DNA from: Heterotrichella gracilis
Lineage: Eukaryota > Sar > Xanthophyceae > Tribonematales > Xanthonemataceae
Reading direction: 5' to 3'
NCBI GenBank assembly: GCA_032358255.1
Contig: JAULBX010025707.1
Coordinates: 1-57,479 of the forward strand
DNA length: 57,479 bases
The translations under genes and the position numbers were made by a program. The notes below the pieces were generated by a model that was not told the origin of the DNA, searched no databases, and saw only the letters and a list, made by a program, of their open reading frames with translations. Shown one piece after another: positions 33,901-51,046 of the stretch (its first letter is position 1; the number at the start of each line of letters is the position of its first letter).

Positions 33901-36900
33901 CGTCAAGGCCTGGGAACAAAGGGGGGATTCGAGTTGGCAAAGTCTGGGGGTACCTGATGGCAGGGGTGCGCATGCATGCTTAGGGTCGTGGGGAGTCACT
34001 ACAGGGCATTGCCCCTGCCTGATCCACCAGTGTGCCAAGGTGTCGCAAATATGGACCATGGCATGGGGATGGTGAGGTTTTGCCAGGCAAGCGCACATAT
34101 GGGAAGGGCCCACTGCCATGCAAGCCCTGGCAAGGGTGTGGAAGCAAGGATGTATCCCAACATGATTCTCCACGGACATCCCGGCAGGGGCCCGCCAACC
34201 CGCCACTGCACCCACCGGCCCTTACCAAGCCAGTCTTCACAAGCCACCCCGCTCATCCATGCCTTGTTCCCCACCTCAAGTTGGCTCATGCATGAATACG
34301 ACACAATACCCTATTGGAACCCTATCCTAGGATTTTCACCGGAAGTTGGCTCGTCCATGAACACAATGCTGGGGTTTGCCACCAGCTCCACGGCGATGGT
34401 CAGGCGCTTGCGCTGCTCCACACTCAGTCCGCTGGCACCAGGCAGGCCCACCAGTGCATTTGCCAGGGGCACCAGCTCGACCAGGCGCATCACCTGGGGG
34501 GCAGGGGGATGCGGGGGTGAGAAGAGGAAACAGGGAGGTACATAGCACAGTGGTCATGTGCATGATGGTACCCACAGCTGTTCTGCCATGTGCCACATGC
34601 ACCAGGCTCATCCCCGGGGTGACCACCTCATTGACCTCCTTGGCCTCCTTGACCTCCTGCACCACAACCTGCCTGGCAGCACCCACCACATCACTCTCCT
34701 TAGGAATCGTCGCCCAACCAAGGATCCACCTACCTCCGCACACACCCCACCCCACCCTACCCCCAAACCCAATTTCCCCCCTTCCTCCTCGGCCTGCCCC
34801 CGCACCTCATCCACAAACGCATGCACCTGCTCCCCCTGCACAGCCGCAGCCAGCCTGAGCCGTGCGCTGAAGAGCAGTGCCTCCCTCACAGTGGCCTGGG
34901 GCGAGTGGATGTCTGTCTGCTCCACGTAGCCCATCACCCGGGAGAATGAGGACTGCACCTTGGGGTGGCCGTCAACAAGGATGTCGCCACCGATGCGGCC
35001 GCCTGCGGAGGGGCGGGGGTGGCGAGGTCGTGAGATTCATATTTCATGCAAAGTCCATCGGGGCTCTGCTGCGTGGATTCATGTCACTAGCTAGCAGGGA
35101 GGGTGTCTATGAGGGTGGCAGGCTGCTGTGGATGGTTTGCGATGTGGCTGATATCTCCATCCAACTACTGACACCAGGATCCTAAGCCACAATGGCATGA
35201 GCATCCGCCCATCCATCCACCCCACCATGCACTCCAGCATAGTAAGAGTGCAGCACTACCCTAACAACCCTACACAAGCCCGACGATCATCACTCCCACC
35301 ACATTTTGCATATGCCCCCAACAATGCCTCCTCCTAGGATGTATCTCCCAAAGTACTGTCAGCTCTCCACCACCATGGTACGAGCTGCCTTTACGAGAAC
35401 AACTGCAGCACGATTGCTCTCGTAAAAAAGGCAACATCATTTTATTGCAAAAATAGGCAAATTGGCATCAATCAATCTGGACGTCTCGCGCCCCCCATTG
35501 GGGGCCGCCCAAGGACGTCCAGAACACCCTAACCCCAACCCCAACCCCCAGCGCACCTGTCTTGCGTCCCGCCAGCACGTCCATGAGCGTGGTCTTGCCC
35601 GCCCCTGACGCCCCCATGAGCGCAGTGAGCACCCCCGGCTTGAACACCCCCGTGATGCCCTTGAGCAGCTCAAGCTCCTGGCCGGGGGTGGAGGGGTCGG
35701 GCACCCAGTAGTGCATGTCGCGGAAGGATAGCACGATCTGCTGGAAGGGGATGGTGCTGCTGCCCTGGCCGGGGATGTCGCCCTTCTCAATGTCGGTGGG
35801 GGTGGTGGGGGTGGGTGCTGGAGCAGGGCTGTCGCCTGGGGTTTCCGCTACCGCGCTGCCCTCCTTGGGCGCTGCGGGAGAGTGTGCTCATTGGTGAGTG
35901 GCAGGAGCAGCACGCGCCAAAGGAGGATCAACACACGCCAAAGCAAAACTACCACACGGAGCAATCATGGCATGCACATGGTAACACCCCAGTGCAACCC
36001 CAGCTGTAGCGATCAATCACCAGATTTGCACACAGATCCTCTCACACCGGAGCCTTGCTGAGCGCAATCTCTCCACACATACACACACCCACACTTCATC
36101 CTCGTCCACTCCCTCCCCCGTCACTCACTTGACAGGGATGAGAGCGCCAGCAGGGTGATTGACAGGTTGAAGCAGATGTAGAACAGCACAACCGCCGCGC
36201 CCCCCCACACCCAGGCGTAGCCCGTGTGGAAGTCCCTGGCCAACAGCCCTGCCTCGCCCACCGTGAGCCCCCCGCCGTACACTGTGTTCCACTGGACAGA
36301 GGTGGCCTCGTTGATTGCCAGCGCCTGCAGGCCCCAGTACAGGGGGGACAGCCACACCGCCCACTCCCACAGGGGGCTCATGGTGCCTGGGGGGGGGGGG
36401 GGGAAGACGGGGGAGTGAGTGAGAGGAGCGGGATGCACAGGAGGTACAGTGGTGGGGAAGGAGAAGGGCTGGGTGGCCTGTGATCAAACCTATGGTGACT
36501 GGACAGAGGCGCATCGCATGTGCCCAGGGAGGGGACAGGCAGTAGGGCGACACCAGGGTCGTTGCCACCAGGTACTAGTGGCAGGCAGTAGCTGCTGCCA
36601 CGTACTTGCATGGTACATTGTAGGGTCAGGATTTGGGTGTGTGCACACTAGCCGGCAATTGTAGATTGAGGGCTTACGTCATCTGTGCATACGCCTGGGT
36701 TAGGGTTTAGGGTGGGTGGGTGGGTGCGTACTCTTGACGATGAGGAATCCCGATGTGAGCAGCGTGCACAGCATGACAAATGAGCCCATGGTCTGGCTGA
36801 TGGTGGGCACGCGCGCGATTGCCCCCAGCATGCGGAACAGCGAGATGGAGTAGAGGCGCAGCAGGCACATGAGGAGCCAGAACATGAGGAACCTGCGGGT

Positions 36901-39900
36901 GGGGGTGGGGTGAGGGGGCAGGGGAGGCCTGCTGCGGGTGACCAGGCGGTGCTGGTGGTTTGCAAAAGTGGCAAGCGGCGGTGACTGGGCAGGCGTGGTG
37001 GCGGTGGCCATGGCAGGCAGGTATGGCATGGCCTGGTCCCTCCCCTCCCTCCCCCGCTCCCACCTTGTTGCCGTTGAGCTGAACCCCACCATCCAGTATG
37101 TGATCATGACCTGCAGGCTGGCCACCGCCAGCTCCTCGGGTATGCGGATGCCGTAGGAGGTGAAGCCGTAGGCCCAGGCGGGGTAGAAGTGGTAGTCGCG
37201 CTGCTTGTAGAACACCGGCAGGGTCTTGATCAGCATGAGGCTGTCCTTCATGCCGCCAAACAGCCTGCGGGGGGGGTGCAGCGGGGTGACTGGAAGCGCG
37301 CAGGGTGCCCGTCAGGAGTAGATGAGCATTGCGAGAGGATGCTGTCTACCATGCCACCAAACCTCCAGTAGCAGCACCCATCGCTGCACTGCCATGTACC
37401 CCAGCTATCAACGCTCCCTGATCCCCACCCCCACACTCACATTGCCGACGCGCTCCAGAACATGATTGCCATCATGGTGTTCACGTTGTTGATGCTGGTC
37501 TTGGGCAGCCCGTAGAACAGCCCCCCTGCCAGAAACGACAGCATGAGCGTCTGGCTGATGACCACCACCAGGATGTTGAGGCTGCGCTGCATGAGCACCT
37601 TCTCGCGCCGGAACAGGTCCAAGCAGTGCTGCCACCCGCTCTTGGCAAACCTGGAGGAAAGGGAGGGGGGCATGTTGGGAGATGTGGCGGGGGTCAACCC
37701 AGGGTGCACCGTGGCCCATGAGGGAGGCAGGAGGAAGGGGGCGGGCCGAGAGTGCCCAGCTACGGCTTGATCACTCCCATCCATGCATGCAAAGGTGCAC
37801 AGGCTGCTGCTGCTTCATTGCCACGCGGCAACAGTTGTGGTATACACACCACCACAACCCTACTGGCCATGGTCAATGCAAGCCACCGCCCTTGCCCCCA
37901 GCCCTACTGTGTGTACTCCAGCATGCTCAGCTCAGGGTCCTCCTTCAGCTCCCTGTTGGCCTCAGACACAGCAGACTTGCCCGCATCACTCGCGTAGAAA
38001 GCCGCCACAAAGGTCTCCACGGGCACGTACTTGTAGGCGCCATCGCCCTTCCAGTATTGCTGCAGCACACCCCAATGCAGCATGTCATGTACCCCTCGCT
38101 GCAACCCACTGGGTGCGGGCACTCATATTGACCAATCCACTTCAAGCAAAGCCCTTAAAAAGAGCACGCACAGGGTGCCATTGGTTGCTCCATAAAAACA
38201 TTTTAATTCCCCATACACGCTCGCTATGCGCCTTTCACAGTACAAAGCCAATGCTTTCAGGAGTCCAATTTTGCTTGGCCACATGTTCCATCACAATGCC
38301 GGCCAGGCAACGGCATCCCTACTCACCCCTTGGTCCACTGGTGACGTCACCTCCTGCAGGAAGTCAGGCAGCGCCTTGCGCTTGGGGCAGTGGAAGCCCT
38401 GGGCCACGAAGAAGGGCAGGATCTCCTCCCGGGGCCCGTGGTACAAGATGCACCCGTCCGACATGAGCATGATGTCGTCAAACAGGTTGAAGGTCTCGGG
38501 CGAGGGCTGGAGGAGCGAGATGATGAAGGTGACCTGCAGGGGAGGGGGGCGGGGTGGGGTATGAAGGGCCACCCTACAGTAAGATATGATATATTGCATA
38601 TAAATCATGATATGATATGATGAAACCGCATGTGGCACCCTTCTGCATGGGAGATGGACGAGAGTCATGGGAAAGGCAGCAGTGCATGCCATGCTTGCAC
38701 CCATTTTCCAAGCACTGGCACTGATGCCCGGCAGCTGCGTGCCAGCGCGCACGCACCCCTGTGTACTTGCACATGTTCCCCAGTGTCTGGCAGATGTTGA
38801 ACGTTGTTGCCGAGTCCAGCCCGGTGGAGATCTCGTCCATGAACATCACGCGCCGACCACCCACAAGCATCTCGCCTGCAAGGGGGGTGGGGTGGAGAGT
38901 AAGAAGGGCGCGGGAGCAGCCAACATTTGCAGCCATGGCCAGGTAGCCAGCATGCACGCAATACCATGGCGGATGAGGGGTGGGATACACAGCAGACTGC
39001 AAGCACATATCACCCCCACCCCTCACCCCCACCTGTTGTGACGCGCTTCTTCTGTCCGCCACTGATGCCGCGCAGCATGTTGTCCCCTACCTGCAGGGAG
39101 GGGAAAGGGGGGTGCGATGGTACTACTGGAAGAAGGGGTGAAGAAGACACATGGAAGAAATTGAGCCCCATTGCCAGGCCTTCCAATTGGTGCTAGGAAA
39201 GGTGCACCCGTGACAGGCCATGCCATGGTGCCGCATGGCATAGCCAAGTGGGTGGTCATGGGTGCAGGTGCATGGGCATGCGGGCAGGTGCATGTGCGCA
39301 TGTGTGTGGGCATGTGAGCGTGCAAGAGCAGCATGACAGGTTGCAGTTGTGCACATGTCTCCAGGAATGCGGTCCAGGTGCAGGCACTCACCACTGTCTC
39401 TGAGCACACGTCCAGGCCAAGCATCTTGATCACAAACTGCACATGGGGGACACATGCGCGTGAGCAGCCAGGCACGCAAGGCATGCACACAGGCGATACA
39501 AGCCCGACGGGCCATAAACCCTCACCATAGGGTAGCACGTACACCACGTACATCACTGCCCCATAACCCGCCATGCATGAGGGCAGCACTCCTCTCCGCC
39601 CCTACCATACTAGATGCTGTGGTGTTTGGCGGAGGTTAGGCTGAGGCAGGTGCGCACATGGGAAACAGTCAGGGGCACCCCATACCCCGCCCCCTCACCC
39701 CTGCTCAAGTCCCGTAATTTGCCCCCCACCTGTACAAATATTGGCTCCTCCTTGCCCATCCTGTTGTGCTCCAGTGCGGAAATAGCGCTGAGGTCGTGGT
39801 CGGGCGTCAGGCCCTGCTCGCGCAGCCGCTTGTACATCTCAGCCTGGAGCTTCCACCTGGGGCAAGGGGAGGGTGGAACCCTGAGCAGGGTGTGGGGCAC

Positions 39901-41996
39901 AAGGGTAACCCTAAACCCTAAACCCCAAACTCCAACACACAATCGCAAGCCCCAGCCCCTCCCTCACACACACCCATGCACCATTCTCCACCCACCCACC
40001 TTGCCCCTCCCAGCTGGCACATGGCGCTGAAGGCAGCTGTCTCGCGCACCGTCAGCTGCGCAACATGCTCGTCGATCTGGTCCACGTAGGCTGCGCTGCG
40101 CTCAATCACAAACTTGTCGGGGGTCACGCCGTTGTAGTCCATCCTGCCAGTCACCTGGAGGGGGGTGGGGTGGGGTGGGGTCAAGGTGAGCGGGTGGTGC
40201 CAAAGCCGATTGCAACAAGGGGGTTTGGGTTCTGGAGCAACCGGTGTGACGTTCAGGTGCAGGAGACACAGCTGGACCATGCCGATACCCAATGCAACGC
40301 ATCAGTGTTCTCCCCCACCCCCCATCCCTCCACCCCACCCACCTTTAGCTCCTTGTCTTTCAGCTGCCCAGCCAGCACCTTGAGCAGGGTGGTCTTCCCT
40401 GCACCTGGGGGCCCAAGGAGCAGGGTGTAGCGGCCCTGCGGTGGCGGGGGAGGGGAGGTGGGTGGGGGCAATGACGGGGAAAAACATCCTCACCTAGAGG
40501 ATGTTGTGACGCTCAAACACACATGGCCATCTGTGTGTTGAGGTGGGGCGGCCAAGCCGGGAGGGTCAGGTACGCCTGCAGGTTAAAAGAGCCAGCCCCC
40601 CTAGCACCCCAGCACACACAAATACAGTGCACCGAGCCACATTCACGTGCGCAGGCAAGCTGTGCACCAGCAACCCCCGCCACCCTCCCCTCCCCCTCCT
40701 CACCGCTTTGATGCTCCCCGTCACCCCCTTGAGCAGCGTCATCTCCTTCTTCACCGGCTTCACCAGCCCCAGCTTCTGCCCCACGCCCTCCACGCTGTCC
40801 AGCACCTTGTTGGTGAGCGTGGGCATGGCACGAGACCCAACGTTGACCAGCGTGGTCACGCTCAGGTCAGCAAAGCGCACCTCCACGGTCACCTTGTCCA
40901 GGTTGGTGCTGCAGGCCAAGGGGAGCCAGTGAGGGAGTGGCGGGAGGAGGGGGCAGGGACTGGTGACTCCTCCCCATAGTGGCCTTTGCAGGTCGGGGAC
41001 AAAGGGACAGTGGCAGAAAACAAGTGGTGGATAAGGGTTTGTCAAAGCTGCAAACCTCCTAGGGTTTCAACTAGGGTTTCACGGTCCCGGGCAACTCACG
41101 CCTTGCGCGTCTCCAGTATCTTCTTGAACAGGTCCTCGCCCGTCTGCCCCTTGCCAAAGTACTGCTCCACCATGCCGGTCTTGGCCTCAGCACTCTCAAA
41201 CTCCTTGAGCAGCTCGCACGCAGTCTCGGTGGGGGGCGCCTTGGCGCCATGCTTGCCCTTCACCTAAAACCCCAAAACCCCTGTAAAACCCTTGCTAGGC
41301 AAAATGGTAATTGTCCCTACCCTAAGCACGGCGGTGCCGCCCTGCATGGCAAGAAGCAGAAACGCTCGCAAGTGACGCTTCTTGTGCACAGGTGGTGGGG
41401 GGGGTGACCCCAAGATTAGTCCAGTGGGTGAGGGGCTGATTGTGCACACTGTCAAAACACACACCCCACACCTTTTGTATGAGCCTGTTTGCCCGCAGTA
41501 GGAAGCGCCGCTCCGCCTGACGCTCTTGGGTGACGCTGGGCCGGTCAAACGTGGTGCTGGTCTGCAGGGGAGGTGGGGGAGAGGTGTGTGTGCCAGTGTA
41601 TGTCTAGTGCTAAAGTGTACTGCCTCATTTCCTTGCACTACCTGGTGCACTGTCATAGCTACAAGGGCTCGGAGGAACACCAAGGAAGTACCAGGTGAAG
41701 GAATCGGGCTGGAGGAGTGCCTAGGACACACTTAAAGCATGCATCATGCCCACCTATTCCCAGAAGCCTTTCCCAACGCACACACGCGATCACATGCCAA
41801 ATACTGCGTATCAGGCTCAAATTCTCGCAGGTACACACAGTATTGCGCTTACACGGTCGCCTCAACCAACAGGACCGATCCCGGTACTGTGGCCCGGCTC
41901 CCTTACCTCGTCCCACACGCGCTCCCCGCCGTGTGTTTTTTCAAACCACGGGTTGTACCCCGTGAGAGACACGCCTCCAAAACCAGCCCCTGCCAT
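30964..41996 (-). CDS. Full-size PDR/ABCG transporter, 26 exons, complete
   Basis: Exons right to left: 41907-41996, 41472-41561, 41100-41263, 40704-40908, 40343-40435, 40000-40154, 39730-39856, 39392-39436, 39033-39090, 38757-38875, 38327-38533, 37908-38059, 37441-37650, 37064-37264, 36732-36892, 36129-36386, 35557-35871, 34806-35002, 34340-34493, 33800-33909, 33205-33434, 32951-33047, 32363-32665, 32007-32094, 31365-31645, 30964-31134. They total 4281 nt and 1426 residues, full family length. Order is NBD1-TMD1-NBD2-TMD2. NBD1: Walker [10 protein letters not shown] (191-199), signature RGISGGQ (330-336), Walker B FMDE (D356, E357). NBD2: Walker [10 protein letters not shown] (865-873), signature GLSVEQ (971-976), FMDEPTS (D996). 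Two sets of hydrophobic segments form the TMDs, with TIHQPS and PPAN-type motifs after NBD2. Both ATP sites look intact. It is a membrane exporter; family substrates include terpenoids, waxes and drugs, so the substrate is unknown. Confidence 0.95.
39904..39930. repeat. Telomere-like CCCTAAACCCTAAACCCC inside an ABC intron
   Basis: Two and a half CCCTAAA units lie in the intron 39857-39999. The opposite orientation, TTAGGGTTTAGGG, occurs at about 36699-36711 in the intron 36387-36731. The motif also matches the plant telo-box AAACCCTA. Confidence 0.75.
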
Positions 41997-43312
41997 GGCT
42001 CTCGCTCAGGCCCTGGGCAGAAGGGACAGGCGTGAGGTTAGGGGCCGCGGGAGATGGGGATAGGGATGCACAAGGTACAGTACAATTCAAATGCGACTGG
42101 CAGCACTGACGAAGCCTGTTGGCAGGGCACAATTACGACTTTAGATACCATATTTCTATACCACTAGCAGTGTGCGGGTATCGTGTGGGTGCTTGCACGC
42201 ATCGTAGGAAACGCAATGCAACCCCTGCGGGGTGACCCATGTGAACCCGCTGCAACCAGGCCACACCACACAGCTGCACCTCACTTGAAGTCGAACCCCG
42301 TCTATATGTTTACTGGCACCGCAGTCTGCCCACTCACCCCAGGCCTTTGCAATACGCGCGCGGATCCCACACCTCTGCCTGGCGGATGCCACACCACCAA
42401 GGGCCAGGCCAAGAGCGAGTTCACCTGACTGGCCTGTCAACGGTGTCACAACTATTAATAGTGTAGTGCAAATGGACAAGTCGCTATCCAATGCAGAATA
42501 CAATCTTTGACAAACTGGTTTGAAGTGCCGGGTTTGTACAGCTAGCGAATACTATTGCCAGCCTGGGCGTGAATACCACCATATCAGTGAATATAACCTC
42601 GGGCGCCCTTATCCAATGTCAACACGGCACGGTTCGCTCTGGCCTATCGCTCTGGCTGACCTGAGCAGCAAAACGGCTCGCTGTGCCACGCTGTCTTGCT
42701 CAGGACGTTGTTGTACCATGCATGCAAGAGAATGTGCGAGGAGCGGGCATTGCCCTGAGGTGACCCACTTCATATGCTGCAAGTACCAAGACCCAAGACC
42801 CAGTGGCGGTGTGGTGTGTGTGTAGTTACAACCTGTGCCCTGTAAGTTGTGCCAGCAGGCTGCTGTCACATTGGCTGCTGATGAGCAGGAGGACTTGCGG
42901 TTTGGGCAGAGTGCCTTGACTCCATCCTGCAAGTAGCCTCGGTGCCTGCCAAGCAGTGGTGTACACACGCCACTACACAGGCACCAGCGCTGCACTGCAC
43001 TGTGAGCGTGTCTATTGCAGCGCGCAAGGGAAGATAGTGGGCGCCAAACAGCCCAGGCAAAGGGGAACACTATTAGCGTAGTAGCTGTCAGCGTAGTCCC
43101 ACAAGGTGTCAAATCACTAGTAGAGTTTCTTGCAGTGCAAACCCGGACCACCAGCGCTGCAGCACAGGGCCCAACTGGCAGTCCCAACCGGCTGCCCACC
43201 CCGGCATACACACTGCATACCGCCGGCAGCCCCTTCAAACCCCCTACACCCAGCCAGCACAGTTATGGGCTCCTTCACCACCCATGATCCACCAACCCAG
43301 CCGCTTTTCCGC
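41997..43312. other. Intergenic: promoter side of the ABC gene, 3' side of ATP synthase beta
   Basis: I see no convincing exon. A GGGCGCCAAA word is at about 43039-43048. Minus-strand TGTAA at about 42826-42832 is a distant poly(A) candidate for the ATP synthase gene. Confidence 0.5.
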
Positions 43313-46966
<3,654 letters not shown>

Positions 46967-47926
46967 CCTGTCCTATCTACCACCCAACGCAGGTTGAGAG
47001 GGGGGTCACACGCACACGGTGTGTGCACAGCGCTGCTTGCAACGGAAAGTGCGCTGCCCGGCGAGGGTTGGTGCCCTATATTGGGCGGAGGCTAAGAGAA
47101 TCATGAGATTGTGCAGTCAAGGGGGGGGATTCGCCCCTCCCCGCTACGCTTCATGGGTATCTTCACAGCGGGAAATCCTGGTTGTTTTTATACTTCAGTG
47201 CATTTAGTAATAACCACAGCATAGTTGAGTATCACGTTGGGCGCCAATGCACTGTTTTCCAGTACTTGATGGAGGCCAGCCTGGATGTCTGTCCAATAAG
47301 GCTGCAACGAGATTGAGATAATATTATCACAACAAATCAGACCCCAACCAGACCCCACTACCGGACACTGCCCTAGCCTCTATGCAAGGCAAGCTGCACA
47401 GTCCTTATGAGTGCTGGTACTACAACTGTCACTCACAGAGATGATGACGCGTCAGCTGCTGTGTACAACCCCATGCCTACAGTCCCCGCCTAAACTATAC
47501 CAGCCCTGGACAGCCGAACACGGCTTGTTGATGATGGCTGTTGAAGAAGTACAGGGCGAACCTTGGATGAAAATGCATCTTGCAGTGACACAGTCCAAAC
47601 ATCTAGCTCAAGGGCAAACAGTAACCAAGAATAGACACCAATATAGTTGCCAATCCTGCAGGCTGTCAAGGAGTGCAACAACCATGAAAACCTTTGAAAT
47701 ATACGTACTCAGGTTGCAGCTTGCAGCGGTTGTACAGGCGTGGGGCAGGCACCCACCACCCCTCCCACCCACAGTCTGCAAAAAATGACCTTTGGGGCCA
47801 GAGCACGGCCTTCAACACTACAAAACGCTGTGAAACTGACACAGCCTAGCTGTGTGCCTTTTCCATTGAACTACTCTCTGCCACTGCCAAACCGAAACCC
47901 ACCAGCGCTGTCATCGCTCATACGCC
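46967..47926. other. Intergenic: promoter side of ATP synthase beta
   Basis: It lies between two minus-strand genes. I see no convincing exon. A GGGCGCCAA word is at about 47239-47247. Confidence 0.5.
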
Positions 47927-50108
47927 TCACCCTTTGGGCAACGACACCCCCATTTTCTTGAGTGTGCCGTGCCCCCACCTCGCCGCCGCCACGTGCCACG
48001 CCCAACCCCGACGGTAGCCCCTCTCCCCCGCCAGCCCCACCAGGCGCTCCATGTGCTGCGCCACGTCATCGGGGCGAGGGTCAGCCAGGAATGCAGCCAG
48101 GTCCCAGCCATGGCGCAGGTTGTAGCGCACGCGGGTGCCGTGGAAGACCTGGCAGGGGGAGGAGGGGGGGGGTAAAACCAAGCAATGGATTGCTTCTGTG
48201 GCTGGCGTATGCAGCAAACCGCCTAAGCCACCATTCCCATCTGACCATTCCATAAGGGAAGATGCACAAGGGAAGATGCACTGCACTGGCGCTCCTAAAA
48301 GTGGTCCCCTGGTCCAACCTAGAACTGGTGCGGGTCGGTAACCACTACAAGGATGAGCCACTACCACAGTGGCACCACACCCTCCGCCACCACACCACAC
48401 CCACCCCCAATCGCCCCCCACCTGGTTGGGCCACATCACATCCTCCTCCCGAGCCGCAACCACCCCCGCAAACCCGATGGCGTAGTTGCGCCACTCCCCT
48501 CTGGCAACATCGCAGCCGCCAAACTGCAGGCCCCGCACGGAGCACAGCGGGCGCAGCTCGCGCCCAAGGGCAGCGGCCAGGTCGGGGTCAAGGGGCACAA
48601 TGCTCTCATAAACCCTAGGGGAGGGGGAAGGAGCGGTCTGCGGTGGCGTGTACAGGGTGCATGGAGCAGGCCGTGCAAGATGGCACCAGTCTGCGCCACG
48701 CCAATGTCATATGGGTTGAATGATTGCCTTGGTAACGGTGCCAGCCAACCCCGTGCTCCCCCGTCCCCTCACCAAGCACACGTCACCACCAGCCCCACTC
48801 CTAACTGTTCGACACACCCAACTCCTACCTGGCTACGCCCGCTGGATGTGGCTGGTGCACCGCTATCCACACCCGCTGCACCGGCAGGGCATCATCACCC
48901 GACATGAGGGTGACCAGGGGGAGGGGGCACAGCAGCGCAGAGGGGGTGTCGGCGGGGGAGGCGGAGGTGGCGGCCTCCCAGGCAGACACCTGGCAACAAG
49001 GAAGGAGGGGAGAGGTCACAACCGACTCATTTGCAACACCAGCTTCACATGGCACGTGCACTGCTGCATGATGCAGGTATAGCATTGGCCTGGTCAGATG
49101 AAACAGCTAATCGTTAAGGTCTTTGTGCAAATTGTTACTGCATGTGTGGCACCATACAAGGGGGAATAGCATTACCTCCTGGTGCACCTGTGCCACATCC
49201 AACCCCTCCAGACTGTTCTCCCCTGACTGGTACCCAACCGCTGCTCCAGCCGGGCCCAAGGAAGCGCTGGGTGCAAACTCAGGCATGCTGAAAGATCCCC
49301 CTTCATGCTTGCCATCCCCTGCTTCCCCTGCACCCCACAGCCACCTTGTCAAATCGCAGCCGACAAGAACCAACGGTGCACCGCACCACACACTGCAACC
49401 AATTGGTCGACACTGCCACTGCGCCCGACCACAGACTGGGCAAGAGACCAACGCGAAGGCAGCGCAAGCACGTGTCATCACAAAGGCCACACAGGCATGC
49501 CATGGCCCACCTTGGCTCTGCGTCAGCGCTCCGTCCAGGGTCCAGGGGTGCAGGGCCAGCTGCCGCACAATTGCTTCGCTCAGCCCTGCCCCCAGCGCTG
49601 GTCCCTGGAGCACAGACATGACGGGGGGCTTGGGGATGTGGCCGCGGCGGTGGGCGCGCCGCCTCCGCCGGTGGGTCCCCCGGTGGCGGTGCTGGTGGGT
49701 GGTGCTGCTGCTGCTGCTGCTGGTTCCAGGATCGCTTTCCAGTGTGGTTGGTGGGGGGGTGCCGGCTGGAAGGTTATGAGGCTCGGTGGCTGCCAGCGCT
49801 GCACTGCTGCGAGGCCTGGCCAGGCACCGAACGGGTGCGGCGGGGTGGGGTCTCCTCCCCTCCACGTGCGTCGCTGCAAACCTCTTGCCAAAGCTGGGCT
49901 GGCCTAGCAGCTTAGACCCAGGGTGGTGGCCAGCACCACTGTTTGCGGACGTAAACTGACTGGGCCCTACAGTGGGCTGGACCAGAGGCACCATATTGGC
50001 TGCGGATGTGAGCCGTGCAGCTGTTGCAGGAACGGGAAATGGTGGTGTGCAGCTGGGGACGGCTACGGCAAGGCTGTGGTGTAGGCGCGCGAGAACCCTC
50101 CGCAGCAT
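47927..50108 (-). CDS. Unrecognised protein, Arg/His/Ser-rich middle, possible organelle targeting
   Basis: Exons right to left: 49511-50108, 49176-49327, 48829-48989, 48422-48614, 47927-48148. They total 1326 nt and 441 residues. The N-terminus MLRRVLARLHHSLAVAVPS is a plausible mitochondrial or plastid presequence. A Ser6-Thr2 run is followed by a His/Arg cluster (about residues 130-155). The C-terminal 200 residues look globular: S-A-W-E-A, V-W-I-A-V-H-Q-P, E-S-I-V-P-L-D-P-D-L and a final R-G-Y-R-R-G-W-A-W-H-V motif. The first intron (49328-49510) is open in frame with no stop, so a retained-intron form would add 61 residues; I prefer splicing because the donor CAAG|GTGGGC and acceptor GTGCAG fit in phase. 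I do not recognise the family. Confidence 0.68.
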
Positions 50109-51046
50109 GAAAGGGTTCGGCAGGCTACCGCGCGGCGTTGGGGCTGGCTACCACCCGCTTAGCTCACAGGTGGTGTGCTGGTGGGGGAGCAGGTGTGTGG
50201 TTTTCTGTGGGGCAACCACCAGCAGCTGCTTACTTCACAAGCACCTGCATTGTTGGAGCAGCCAGTTCGTATGCATGCACCGCGAAAACCAGCCATCCAT
50301 TTGGCAATTCTCACCGCACAACTTGCACACACAAAAACGCCCCAACAACAGGCAGAGACCGTGTGCAGGTGCCCCTGCGAGCTATGGTTGGGTGCGCCAC
50401 AGCCAGGTATGGTGAGAGGTGAGAGGGGAGGGGCGCGCACCTGCAGCTGGCCGCTGTAACTACGCCGCTATATGTTAATCTCAAAGCCCCCAGCACCCCT
50501 GCCGAGGGGTTTACTCCCCAGCCCCCAATGGCTCAGAGGGGCAGGAGTGCTCCCAGTCCCGAGACTACCACCTGCCCGGTGGACCCCAAACTCTGCTCCA
50601 AGGCTGTTGGAGATGAGTCCTACTTGTAACTCGGGGTTGGATTGGTTTGTTCCTTGGATACAGGACTCGTGCGGGGTGGAGCTTGTTGTGCAGCTAGTTC
50701 GTGGCTATGCATGCATACGCGGCCAACGGCACCCAACAGGCAGGAAGCAATTTTCCACAGTGCACGTGATCCTTGCTAGCGGAGACAAGCGGGCGTGCAG
50801 GCATCTTGGTACCAATATATGTACCTCTTGCAGAGACGACAAGAGGGAAGCGTGCATGCATCAATGGCGCCCGAAGGACTTGCCCGCCTGTCAGCCCGCA
50901 GCAGCCCCCCTTGCGAGAAATGTGCTATGGCCATGACCCACCGTATATATATGCGATTGCTAGAAGGTATTAACAACGCGCTCGTATAGAACTGGACTTT
51001 CCTCGACGGAGTAGGCTTCCGCAAAAGTTTGGCGTGCGAGTGCGCG
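50109..51046. other. Divergent promoter region between the unknown gene and the acid phosphatase
   Basis: I see no convincing exon. A [13 protein letters not shown] word lies at about 50943-50951, roughly 100 bp before the phosphatase ATG, and could be its TATA element. Confidence 0.45.
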
